NCBI RefSeq assembly: GCF_001042635.1
Contig: NZ_AP012331.1
Location: forward strand, 2,790,001 to 2,854,000
DNA length: 64,000 bases
Reading direction: 5' to 3'
From: Bifidobacterium scardovii JCM 12489 = DSM 13734
GTDB lineage: Bacteria; Actinomycetota; Actinomycetes; Actinomycetales; Bifidobacteriaceae
The notes under the pieces are model-generated. The model did not search any database. It was given only the letters and a program-made list of their open reading frames with translations, and was not told the DNA's origin. A program made the translations under genes and the position numbers. Below, piece by piece: positions 9,354 to 17,021 of this stretch (positions are counted from its first letter, which is position 1; every line of letters starts with the position of its first letter).

Positions 9354-9360
9354 GAAATCC

Positions 9361-10764
9361 ATGACACTGCGATTCCGCGACGACGGCACCTTCCGTGTGC
9401 TGCAAATGGCCGACGTGCAGGACGGCCCCGACGTCAACGCCGACACGATCCGCATGATCGAAGCCGCCATCCGCGAGGCCGATCCCGATCTGGTGGTGTT
9501 CACCGGCGACCAGATCCGCGGATACGATCCCGCCTACATCGACACCTTCCTGCGGCGCCGCGGCGAGAACCCCGGAGCCAAGGTGCGGCTCGTCACCGAG
9601 ATCGAGGCGAAGCTGCACGGCGTGCGCCGGCGCATCGCGGCCAGACGCAATCCCGATCTGCCGCCGACCGAGGACATCGTGACCATCGACGACCTGATGG
9701 ACGACACCAGGCAGAAGGTACGCGACACGTTCAGCGCCTTCCTCGGCCCCGTCATCAAGGCCGGCGTGCCCTTCGCCGCGACCTATGGCAACCACGACTT
9801 CCAGTGCGGCATCCTCGCCGACGAGCAGGACGATATGTACCGCGAGTACCCCGGCTGCCTGAACCCCGTGCAGGGCAGCTCCACGCTGGCTCCGGAACCG
9901 GGCACGTTCGCGGTACCCATCGAATCGTCCGACGGCTCGGGGCGCGTCGCCATGAGCGTGATGATGGTCAACTCGGGCGACTACGCGGGCAAGCCGGCCG
10001 AGAACGACATCCAATACCCCGCGTACGCGGCCAATTCACGAGGACTCGACCTGGCGGACGCGGACGGCTACGGCACGCCGACGCCCGAGGCGATCGCGTG
10101 GCTCGGCGGCGCGCAGCGCGAGCTGGGCGAACGCAACGGCGACGGCAAGCCAGTGCCAGCGATCGCGTTCCAGCACATTCCGCCGCAGGAGTTCTACGAC
10201 TGCCTGACCGAAGTGCCCGCATGGACGCCGAACGCCGTGGAGGGCACGCGCAATTTCGCCGGCCACTGCTACACGCTCAACCACGAGGTCTGCCGGCCCG
10301 GCTCGCGCCTTGGCGAGGCCATCGGCTGCGCGGACGACAACGTGGGCGAGGTCGATGCGCTGCTCGAAGCGGGCGGCTATTTCGCGCTGTTCTGCGGGCA
10401 CGACCACAAGAATTCCTTTGTCGGGCACGTGCACGGCATCGATCTGGGATACGCGCCGACCTGCGGGTTCGAGTGCTACGGGCCCAAATCGCGCTACCGC
10501 GGCGTGCGGCTGTTCGAGTTCAACGAGAGCAATCCCCGCGCCTACGTGACCCGCATGCTCACCTGGGGCGATCTGGTAGGGCGCTATTCCGGCAACGAGC
10601 TGCGCGTGTTCTTCGAGGACCACTGCATCACCGATGCGATCGGCCTGCGCAACGAACTGCGCCGACCGCAGGTGTTCGCCACCGTCGCGCTGACCACGAC
10701 CGCCGCATTCGCCGCGATCGTGCGGGGCATCGTTCGTCAGTTGCGGCAAGGCGGACGGCCCTGA
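9361..10764 (+). CDS. Metallophosphoesterase
   Basis: A 467-residue protein of the calcineurin-like phosphoesterase superfamily. The dinuclear metal motifs are in order: MADVQD near residue 17 (the D-x-H position reads D-V-Q), FTGDQIRG, ATYGNHDFQ (GNH[DE]), a histidine in IAFQHIPPQEF, and FCGHDHKN (GHxH). The N-terminus resembles DUF-type purple-acid-like phosphatases such as Dcr2. The replacement of the first metal histidine by glutamine (ADVQD) is common in this subgroup. There is no clear signal peptide; the C-terminal VFATVALTTTAAFAAIVRGI could be a membrane segment. The start at 9361 is preceded by a -10 element instead of a ribosome-binding site. Substrate unknown. Confidence 0.82.
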   Translation: MTLRFRDDGTFRVLQMADVQDGPDVNADTIRMIEAAIREADPDLVVFTGDQIRGYDPAYIDTFLRRRGENPGAKVRLVTEIEAKLHGVRRRIAARRNPDLPPTEDIVTIDDLMDDTRQKVRDTFSAFLGPVIKAGVPFAATYGNHDFQCGILADEQDDMYREYPGCLNPVQGSSTLAPEPGTFAVPIESSDGSGRVAMSVMMVNSGDYAGKPAENDIQYPAYAANSRGLDLADADGYGTPTPEAIAWLGGAQRELGERNGDGKPVPAIAFQHIPPQEFYDCLTEVPAWTPNAVEGTRNFAGHCYTLNHEVCRPGSRLGEAIGCADDNVGEVDALLEAGGYFALFCGHDHKNSFVGHVHGIDLGYAPTCGFECYGPKSRYRGVRLFEFNESNPRAYVTRMLTWGDLVGRYSGNELRVFFEDHCITDAIGLRNELRRPQVFATVALTTTAAFAAIVRGIVRQLRQGGRP

Positions 10765-10806
10765 CGTCCTACGCTAGCGGCTTGCGTAAATACTGAAGTG
10801 GTTCAT

Positions 10807-10850
10807 GCCCCCGCTGGCGGGGGCTGTCGGCGCAGCCGACTGGGGGTGGT
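10807..10850. repeat. REP-like element (GCCCCCGC + GTCGGC type)
   Basis: A GCCCCCGCTGGCGGGGGC hairpin followed by GTCGGCGCAGCCGAC and TGGGGGTGGTT. This is the cleanest copy of the composite dispersed element in the window, located between two convergent genes. Confidence 0.8.
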
Positions 10851-10907
10851 TGCAAACACTGCAATGCCACGCCACGGCCCGCCTCCGGTCTTAGTCGAGA
10901 CCGCGTC

Positions 10908-11528
10908 TCACCGGAACAGACTCACGCCACGGCGGGCCACGCAGTAGGCGTTGCCCAGCCACGTATGGCGGGAGTTGGGCCACACCGCGCCAAGACGCGG
11001 CGCGTTCTGACTCATCCAGATGCTCGGCACCCGCCCGTCGGCGCTGCGCGAGCCAAGCAGGTTGAACCCGTTCTTCTCCAGCAGCCATTCGGGGTGCTGG
11101 GTGGCGATGGCGAGGCCTTCCTCAAGCGTGAGCGGCAGGCGCTCGTCGGAGTCGATGAGCTTGCGGGCCACATCCGGCTCGCGGTTGATGTAGCAGGTGC
11201 CGGTATGCGGTTCGACGACCAGGTAGAACGGCCCTTCGGGCGGCTCGAAGCCGTCCTGGGGCAGGAAGCTGGCGATATCGCGCGGCGGCATCGTCGTGAA
11301 TCCGGCCATGCGATTGATGCTGGTTCGGGCGATCAGCGATTCGGGCGATACCAGCTCCCTCGTGGGGACCAGCAGGATATCGGATCCCAGATCGCTTTGC
11401 TCCAGCGCGCCGATCAGCGGCCGGGCGAGCGCGCGGAACGCGGCGGCGCTGATGTCCGCCACATCCGGGTACCCCAACGCCACGAGACGGTCCAACTGCC
11501 TTTGCGCTTCTGCTGATGCCTTTGACAT
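10908..11528 (-). CDS. DUF5701 family protein
   Basis: A 206-residue protein that I recognise as the actinobacterial DUF5701 family; no biochemical function is established. The first 60 residues are helical. The central and C-terminal parts carry conserved aromatic and arginine motifs (FLPQDGFEPPEGPFYLV, TLEEGLAIATQHPEWL, SIWMSQNAPRLGAVWPNS). No signal peptide, membrane segment or cofactor motif was seen, so it is probably cytosolic. The start is uncertain: ATG at 11528 or GTG two codons earlier at 11534, both with weak ribosome-binding sites. It is convergent with the phosphoesterase and separated from it by a REP-like element. Confidence 0.7.
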   Translation of the reverse strand: MSKASAEAQRQLDRLVALGYPDVADISAAAFRALARPLIGALEQSDLGSDILLVPTRELVSPESLIARTSINRMAGFTTMPPRDIASFLPQDGFEPPEGPFYLVVEPHTGTCYINREPDVARKLIDSDERLPLTLEEGLAIATQHPEWLLEKNGFNLLGSRSADGRVPSIWMSQNAPRLGAVWPNSRHTWLGNAYCVARRGVSLFR

Positions 11529-11704
11529 ATTCACCAGCCTACCAGCGCCATGCTCTGACAGTTCAGCATGCCTGCGAGCGCAGTAAAATCTTCAGGCTGC
11601 ATTCTTCGTTATCACATGCTCGATAACGCGACGCGGCAATATCGCAGGACCCTGCCATGACAATGCGCCGATTCCGTCTCACGTTGCGGCAAAACCCCCG
11701 TAAT

Positions 11705-11733
11705 ATCAGACATGCGTTAGCATTTCGCGCTAA
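11705..11733 (+). promoter_or_regulatory. Possible autoregulatory site of the sialic-acid regulator
   Basis: ATCAGACAT (11705-11713) matches one half of the 15-bp palindrome found at the two nan promoters. It is followed by an inverted repeat TTAGC (11717-11721) / GCTAA (11729-11733). Both lie about 90-120 bp upstream of the regulator start. Confidence 0.35.
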
Positions 11734-11823
11734 TGTGTACAGCAGGAGACGTCAGAGAATTGTCAATTGGTTACGACGACGGCGTCACGGCCCCGACAGG
11801 TCATATACGACAAGGAGCATATT

Positions 11824-12669
11824 ATGATCAGCGCATCCGGGCAAGGCATAATGGCCTCTCCGGCCCCGGCGGCGCCGGACGTTCCGGAAGTCGCGTACAG
11901 CCAACAGGAGCTCGCGCTGCTGACACGCCTGTCCCTGCAAGCGGAGCCGACCGTATCGTCGCGTAGCCGCTGCGATGAGACAATGGACGCCATCAAGTCC
12001 TATATTCTGCGCGAACGTCTGCAACCCGGTGATGTGCTGCCCACGGAAACACAGTTATGCGAGGCGATCGGCGCCTCCCGATCCTCCATACGCGAAGCGG
12101 TGCGCAAGCTGGAGGCACTCAACATAGTCAAAGTGGAGCACGGCAAAGGAACATTCGTCGGATCGCTGTCGTTGGATCCCATGGTGGAGACTCTCGCTTT
12201 TCGCTCCATGGTATCTGTCGGCAAAAATTTCGCCGATCTTCAAGACGTGGTGGAACTTCGGAAATTCCTTGATCTGGGATGCGCGGACGAAGTGGTCGCG
12301 TCCCTTACCGGCAGCGAACAGCCGAGGCTGATGGAACTCGCCGATGCGATGACCAGCACCGCAAAAGAGGGAAAGACCTTCCTAAGCCTCGATATCGATT
12401 TCCATATGGGCATTCTCGACTCATTGAACAACACCATCGTCAAACAGATGGTTCGTTCCCTGTGGCTGGTCCACATGGCGGTGCTTCCGCAGCTTGGGCT
12501 CCCCGTATCCACCGAGCTTGACCGCACCGCCGTGGCCCATAAGCACATGCTCAGCTCGGCCTGCTCCGGCGACTTGGAAGGGTATCGCCAAGCGGTGCTG
12601 GACCACTACGAGCCGATCGAATCCATTTTGAGGCAGCGCATCCAGGACAGTTCCGAAAACGACGTATAG
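11824..12669 (+). CDS. nanR: GntR/FadR-type transcriptional regulator of the sialic-acid cluster
   Basis: A 281-residue regulator with an N-terminal winged helix (roughly residues 55-120: SYILRERLQPGDVLPTE, then EAIGASRSSIREAVRKLEAL and the wing VEHGKGTFVG) and a C-terminal all-helical FCD ligand-binding domain. The FCD metal-site residues look present (DIDFHMGILDSLNN, then VAHKHMLSSACSGD). An extra 45-residue N-terminal segment is rich in Pro, Ala and Ser. Start 11824 follows CAAGGAGC. It is convergent with the sialidase gene. In other bifidobacteria a GntR-type NanR represses the nan genes; calling this one NanR rests on its position and fold. Confidence 0.8.
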   Translation: MISASGQGIMASPAPAAPDVPEVAYSQQELALLTRLSLQAEPTVSSRSRCDETMDAIKSYILRERLQPGDVLPTETQLCEAIGASRSSIREAVRKLEALNIVKVEHGKGTFVGSLSLDPMVETLAFRSMVSVGKNFADLQDVVELRKFLDLGCADEVVASLTGSEQPRLMELADAMTSTAKEGKTFLSLDIDFHMGILDSLNNTIVKQMVRSLWLVHMAVLPQLGLPVSTELDRTAVAHKHMLSSACSGDLEGYRQAVLDHYEPIESILRQRIQDSSENDV

Positions 12670-12703
12670 CCACGACACGCTTCAGCCGCACGCCGGCATA
12701 CAT

Positions 12704-12746
12704 ACGTGAAACGGCCGCCGGCAGTCAGCCGGCGGCCGTTTCACGT
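12704..12746. terminator. Bidirectional terminator between nanR and the sialidase gene
   Basis: A perfect 19-bp inverted repeat (from ACGTGAAACGGCCGCCGGC to its complement) with a 5-nt loop. It sits exactly between two convergent stop codons. A-rich and T-rich ends inside the stem suit both directions. Confidence 0.85.
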
Positions 12747-12777
12747 CATTCGGACAGCAAGTACCGGACGTGCCGCA

Positions 12778-15060
12778 CTATTTGGATTCCAGCGCCTCCA
12801 CGCCGAACCAGCTCAACGGCAGACGCGTAAAGTACACACCAGCCGTCTCACGTTCCCACAACAGCCCGATCGCGCCATCCGGCAGGACCGACATGCACTG
12901 ATAGACATAATGGTAGGGATTGAAGCAGCGATTGCGCTTCCAGGTTCTGCCCCCGTCCTCACTCAAACGCAGCACACCGCATCCACGGTACGGCCGCATC
13001 AGGCTGGCGTTGGCAAAAATGATCCGGTCCGAGGCGCATCCGCGTTCCCCAGCCGGCACCGTCACCGCATTGGGCTGGCTGAATATGTCCGGCAGCATCG
13101 GGTCAAACTCCACCGTATCCCATGTTTCGCCTCCATCATGGCTGACCGCTTTGCCCACTCTGCCCAGATGGTGTTGGTTGCGGAACAGGCACAGCACGTC
13201 CCCGTCCGACCGTTCCACGAACACCGATTCATGCGTGGTCGCATCGTCGTCATGCACATCCTGTTCATCGACGACTTCGCCGTTGACCGTCCGACCTTCG
13301 TTGATGGCCTTGCCGCGTCTCCATGTCCGGCCGCCATCATCGGAGATCAGCGCGCCACCGGCATTGAACTTGGGACTCGTTCCGGTGCAGTAATACGGGA
13401 CAAGCAGCCGCCCCCGGTGTTCTCCCTCGCTGAGCTGGATGCCGTTACCGGGCGACGTGCCCAGAAATCCCATCCACGGCTCTTTTATCATGTGATTGAT
13501 ATGCCTCGGATTGGACCATGTCTCGCCATCATCGTCCGAATGCACCTCCACCACATAGCTGGTGCGCGCGGTCAGCAGGCTCTCGCATGGATCGGCGCCT
13601 TCCTTGAGATAGATGTTGCCTGCAGGAGCGCCGCCGCACGTCACATTGCCATCGTCGTCCACCCGATACGATGTGGCGTCACCGTCTCTGGACGTCACGA
13701 TACCGTCGGACCGCAGGAGGTACTCCAGGCCTTTCGAATCATGCAGGATCAGGCGTCCCTGCTCGTCCAAGCCGATTCCTCTCTGTACATTCGCAAACCC
13801 CCTTCCTCCCGGGAAATGGTCGACAAGTACCGATACCCGGCCGGTTTCGCGGTCACAGACCATGCAGGAATCAATGACGCACGCGCCATCCAGTCCGCTG
13901 CCGGGAAAAGCGATAACGGTCTGCAGAGGCAGCCATGTCTGCCCGCCGTCCAAGGATCGCCGGATAACGAAATGGATCTCATTGGGCGCGTCGTTGGAGA
14001 TGACCACACGCCGATCGGCGCCCGCAATCGTCACGCCGGACGGAGTAACGGCCAACGAAGGAATGCGATAGCTTGCCGAACCTTCATACCCCTTATCGAA
14101 CAACGCCGTGTCGGTCGTCGGAGGAACATCCGAAAGCTTTCGAATCTGCCCGTCCATGAGCGGATACGCGTAGATGCCGCCGCTCCGCACTTCACCGCAC
14201 AAACGCACCCCAAAGGAGTCCTCGCCAATCGACACATGCCGCAGATCCGGGTAATCGGCAAAAAACACCTGTCCCGGCTGGTGGATTTCCATATTTCCAT
14301 CAACATAGATGTCAATGGCGCCTCGGAACGCGCGCACGACCAGATCATGCCAACCGCCGTCATTCCAAGATCCGAACGCACGGTACTCACACCACTCGCC
14401 ATTGGCCAGCACCCGGTAAACGAATCCATCATCGTCAATGGAAACGTCCAAAACCTGCCCTTCGGCGGTCCTTGCCGCGACAATCGTCCCGAACTGCCCA
14501 AGCCCACGCACCCGGAACTGGGCATGAACCGTACCGGTCTTCATCGCGCGTAATGCAACGATGTCTTTCCCGGCCACATAGGCCGCCGCGAACTCGATAT
14601 CGGGCTGCGGAATCGGCACATTGCGCTGGATGCGTTCCGAAGTCCACGCCTGCGCAAAGCATTCCACACGTTCGACGCGCATGCCTGGTTCATCCGCACA
14701 GACGAACATGCCTTTCCGCGCGTATTTCGACGGGCAGATATTGGTCGCGCAGGCGAACGCCTGATATCCGTCCACGTAGATTCTGGTGCCGAAATCACCG
14801 AATGTGACGTGCAGATCATGAACGCCGCCAAGTTGCACGCCATAGGTGTCCTCGACGTCCAGCACGATGCCTTCCTCGGGGGCTTCGATCCGCAGCGAGC
14901 CGCACGCGACGGAAACGCCGAGCACGAGACGCTCCGCGGCTTTGGCCTCCAGCAGGGCGCCGTCCGAAGAAATCCGGAACGTCGCACGCAACGTTCCTCC
15001 CGATTCCGGAAGCGACGCGGTACTCCACGCCCGATCGATATGATGGGAGAGATGTGTCAT
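12778..15060 (-). CDS. nanH: Intracellular exo-alpha-sialidase, GH33
   Basis: A 760-residue sialidase that removes terminal sialic acid from glycans. The N-terminal 330 residues form a concanavalin-like lectin region (repeats ending in FGTRIYVDGYQAF and GAIDIYVDGNMEI). The catalytic propeller begins with SYRIPSLAVTPSG, which contains the RIP arginine. Asp-box repeats (S-x-D-x-G-x-T-W) are seen as SLDGGQTW, SDDDGETW, SDDGGRTW, SHDGGETW and SEDGGRTW. There is no signal peptide, LPxTG motif or membrane anchor, so the enzyme should act inside the cell on imported sialyl-oligosaccharides. Start 15060 follows GAAAGG. It is last in the transporter-nanA unit, 46 bp after nanA. It resembles NanH2 of B. 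longum subsp. infantis in length and context. Confidence 0.92.
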   Translation of the reverse strand: MTHLSHHIDRAWSTASLPESGGTLRATFRISSDGALLEAKAAERLVLGVSVACGSLRIEAPEEGIVLDVEDTYGVQLGGVHDLHVTFGDFGTRIYVDGYQAFACATNICPSKYARKGMFVCADEPGMRVERVECFAQAWTSERIQRNVPIPQPDIEFAAAYVAGKDIVALRAMKTGTVHAQFRVRGLGQFGTIVAARTAEGQVLDVSIDDDGFVYRVLANGEWCEYRAFGSWNDGGWHDLVVRAFRGAIDIYVDGNMEIHQPGQVFFADYPDLRHVSIGEDSFGVRLCGEVRSGGIYAYPLMDGQIRKLSDVPPTTDTALFDKGYEGSASYRIPSLAVTPSGVTIAGADRRVVISNDAPNEIHFVIRRSLDGGQTWLPLQTVIAFPGSGLDGACVIDSCMVCDRETGRVSVLVDHFPGGRGFANVQRGIGLDEQGRLILHDSKGLEYLLRSDGIVTSRDGDATSYRVDDDGNVTCGGAPAGNIYLKEGADPCESLLTARTSYVVEVHSDDDGETWSNPRHINHMIKEPWMGFLGTSPGNGIQLSEGEHRGRLLVPYYCTGTSPKFNAGGALISDDGGRTWRRGKAINEGRTVNGEVVDEQDVHDDDATTHESVFVERSDGDVLCLFRNQHHLGRVGKAVSHDGGETWDTVEFDPMLPDIFSQPNAVTVPAGERGCASDRIIFANASLMRPYRGCGVLRLSEDGGRTWKRNRCFNPYHYVYQCMSVLPDGAIGLLWERETAGVYFTRLPLSWFGVEALESK

Positions 15061-15106
15061 GCGGGCACCTTTCATATAAGTCTCATTGCCGTTTTCGCCG
15101 CACGGA

Positions 15107-16069
15107 TCAGAACTCGGTGGAGGCGGAGACCTCATCGGGAGTGCGCGCCAGTTCCATGCCGCATTCCCTGAGCACAGCGGCGATACGCTTCACGTTCTCG
15201 TCCTTGAGCGGCAGCACCGGATCGGGCATCTGGTTGGTGTCGATCACGCCCAGCAGCGCCATCGCGGTCTTGAAGGCGCCCACACCGGCACCGAATCCCG
15301 CCACATCCTGAGGCACGGTGACGATGCGCATCAACGCGGACAGGCGATCCTGCTCCTTTCTGACGGCGTCCCAGTCACCGGTTTCAGCAGCATTCCACAT
15401 ACGCACATACCCATCGGCTTCCACGTTGGCGAGTCCCGGTACCGAGCCATCCGCACCAGCCATATAGGCTCCGTCGACCACGACTTCCTGACCGGTGAGC
15501 AGTGTGAGAGGATGGCCCGCTTTGGCATTGTCATCCGCCAGAAAACGGAAGGCGACGTCATCATTCGATGAGTCCTTGACACCGGCAAGCACCCCGTCCT
15601 TGCCCAGCCTGACCAGCAGATCGCCCGGCAGCTTGGTATGCACGCACACCGGGATGTCATAGGCGAACAGCGGCAAATCCGGCACGGCATCATGAATCAG
15701 GCGGAAGTGACGCTCCACTTCCTCCATGCCTCCAAGCGCATAGAACGGGCATGTGGCCACAATGGCGGAGGCGCCAAGTTCCTCAGCCGCCTTCGCATGC
15801 TCAATCACACGATTCGTTTCGGTGTCGATGCAGCCGACAAGCACCGGCACGCGGCCGTCCACGGCGTTCATCACCGTTTCGATGATCTCGCGGCGGCGCG
15901 CATCGGTGCTGAACGCCACTTCTCCGGAGGAACCGAGCGTGAACAGGCCATCGACTCCGGCATCAATCATGCGGTTGATCGAACGGACAAAGCTGGCCTT
16001 GTCCACTTCACCGGAGGCGGTAAGCGGGGTAACAACGGGCGGAATGACTCCGCGGAATTGAGTTGTCAT
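15107..16069 (-). CDS. nanA: N-acetylneuraminate lyase / dihydrodipicolinate synthase family
   Basis: A 320-residue class I aldolase that should cleave N-acetylneuraminate to pyruvate and N-acetylmannosamine in the cytoplasm. Family landmarks: GSSGE at residues 46-50 (carboxylate binding), the catalytic tyrosine in FAYDIP (Tyr137) and the Schiff-base lysine in GVKDSS (Lys165). Dihydrodipicolinate synthases share this fold, so sequence alone does not exclude DapA. The position between a sialic-acid-type transporter and a sialidase makes lyase much more likely. It starts at ATG 16069 after AAGGAGCAATC. About 105 bp of spacer separate it from the upstream ATPase gene. Confidence 0.88.
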   Translation of the reverse strand: MTTQFRGVIPPVVTPLTASGEVDKASFVRSINRMIDAGVDGLFTLGSSGEVAFSTDARRREIIETVMNAVDGRVPVLVGCIDTETNRVIEHAKAAEELGASAIVATCPFYALGGMEEVERHFRLIHDAVPDLPLFAYDIPVCVHTKLPGDLLVRLGKDGVLAGVKDSSNDDVAFRFLADDNAKAGHPLTLLTGQEVVVDGAYMAGADGSVPGLANVEADGYVRMWNAAETGDWDAVRKEQDRLSALMRIVTVPQDVAGFGAGVGAFKTAMALLGVIDTNQMPDPVLPLKDENVKRIAAVLRECGMELARTPDEVSASTEF

Positions 16070-16175
16070 GATGATTGCTCCTTAGCAGGTTTGACGATAA
16101 TGAGATTTACGGTTCCGCCCGGATTGCGGATGCAAGGCGGACGGGTCGGGAAAAGAGAAGGATGGTCCGCGGATC

Positions 16176-17021
16176 CTACCGGCACTCCTCCGCGGTGGGA
16201 TGCAGGAGCGACGGAGCCGCGCCCAACAGCAGCTTGGTGTAGCCGTCCTGGGGATTGTTCAACACGTCATGGGCCGGCCCGCGTTCCACGATGGTGCCAT
16301 GATTCATCACCACGATTTCATCGGAAACGTAGCGTACGGTTTGGATGTCATGGCTGATGAACACCAAGGACAGGCCAAGGGATCGTTTCAGATCGGAAAG
16401 CAGATTGAGAATCTGCGCGCGGACCGAAACATCCAGGGCGGAAGTCGGCTCATCCGCAATGATCGCATCCGGATTGAGCGACAAGGCACGGGCTATGGCG
16501 ACGCGCTGGCGCTGGCCGCCGGAAAGCTGGCCGGGCAGCGCGTACAGCACCGACTCCGGCAGCCCAACCATACGCAACAGTTCATTGGCACGCTTGATCC
16601 GAGCGGCTTTGTCGCCGACCTTATGCACGGCAAGCGGATCAATGAGCTGATCGATGATGCTCATACGGGAGTTCAGCGCGGTGGCCGGGTCCTGAAAGAC
16701 CACGGAGACCACGCGTCCGATTCTCATACGCTCCTTGGCGGTGCGGTGAGTGACATCCTGGCCCTTGAACAGCACTTTGCCGCTGGTGGCCTGCTGCAAT
16801 CCGCACATCACATTGGCCGTGGTGGACTTGCCGCAGCCGGACTCGCCGACGATGCCGATGGTCTGCCCGGGCATCAGTCTCAGGTTCACCTTATTGACAG
16901 CCGTGACCTTGCTGGGTCTGAGAATGGAGCCCGCACGCGTGGCGAACACCACCTCAACATCCTTGAGTTCGATGATCGCGACGTTCGGATCCTTCTTGGG
17001 ATTTTCTGCGATACGGCTCAT
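16176..17021 (-). CDS. ABC transporter ATPase (Opp/DppF type), nan cluster
   Basis: A 281-residue nucleotide-binding subunit with Walker A (GESGCGKST), signature ([12 protein letters not shown]), Walker B ([11 protein letters not shown]) and the H-loop histidine (VFISHD). The C-terminal extension has the oligopeptide-type form but is short. Its ATG overlaps the stop of the preceding permease-ATPase gene (ATGA), so the two are translationally coupled. It should pair with the ATPase domain of that fusion to energise uptake of sialic acid or sialyl-oligosaccharide. The closest described arrangement is the SatABCD-type sialic-acid transporter. Confidence 0.88.
   Translation of the reverse strand: MSRIAENPKKDPNVAIIELKDVEVVFATRAGSILRPSKVTAVNKVNLRLMPGQTIGIVGESGCGKSTTANVMCGLQQATSGKVLFKGQDVTHRTAKERMRIGRVVSVVFQDPATALNSRMSIIDQLIDPLAVHKVGDKAARIKRANELLRMVGLPESVLYALPGQLSGGQRQRVAIARALSLNPDAIIADEPTSALDVSVRAQILNLLSDLKRSLGLSLVFISHDIQTVRYVSDEIVVMNHGTIVERGPAHDVLNNPQDGYTKLLLGAAPSLLHPTAEECR

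Noticed and set aside
12706..14553. A 615-residue plus-strand frame opposite the sialidase
   Set aside because: It overlaps the sialidase, which has five Asp boxes. The frame is rich in Arg and His without structure.
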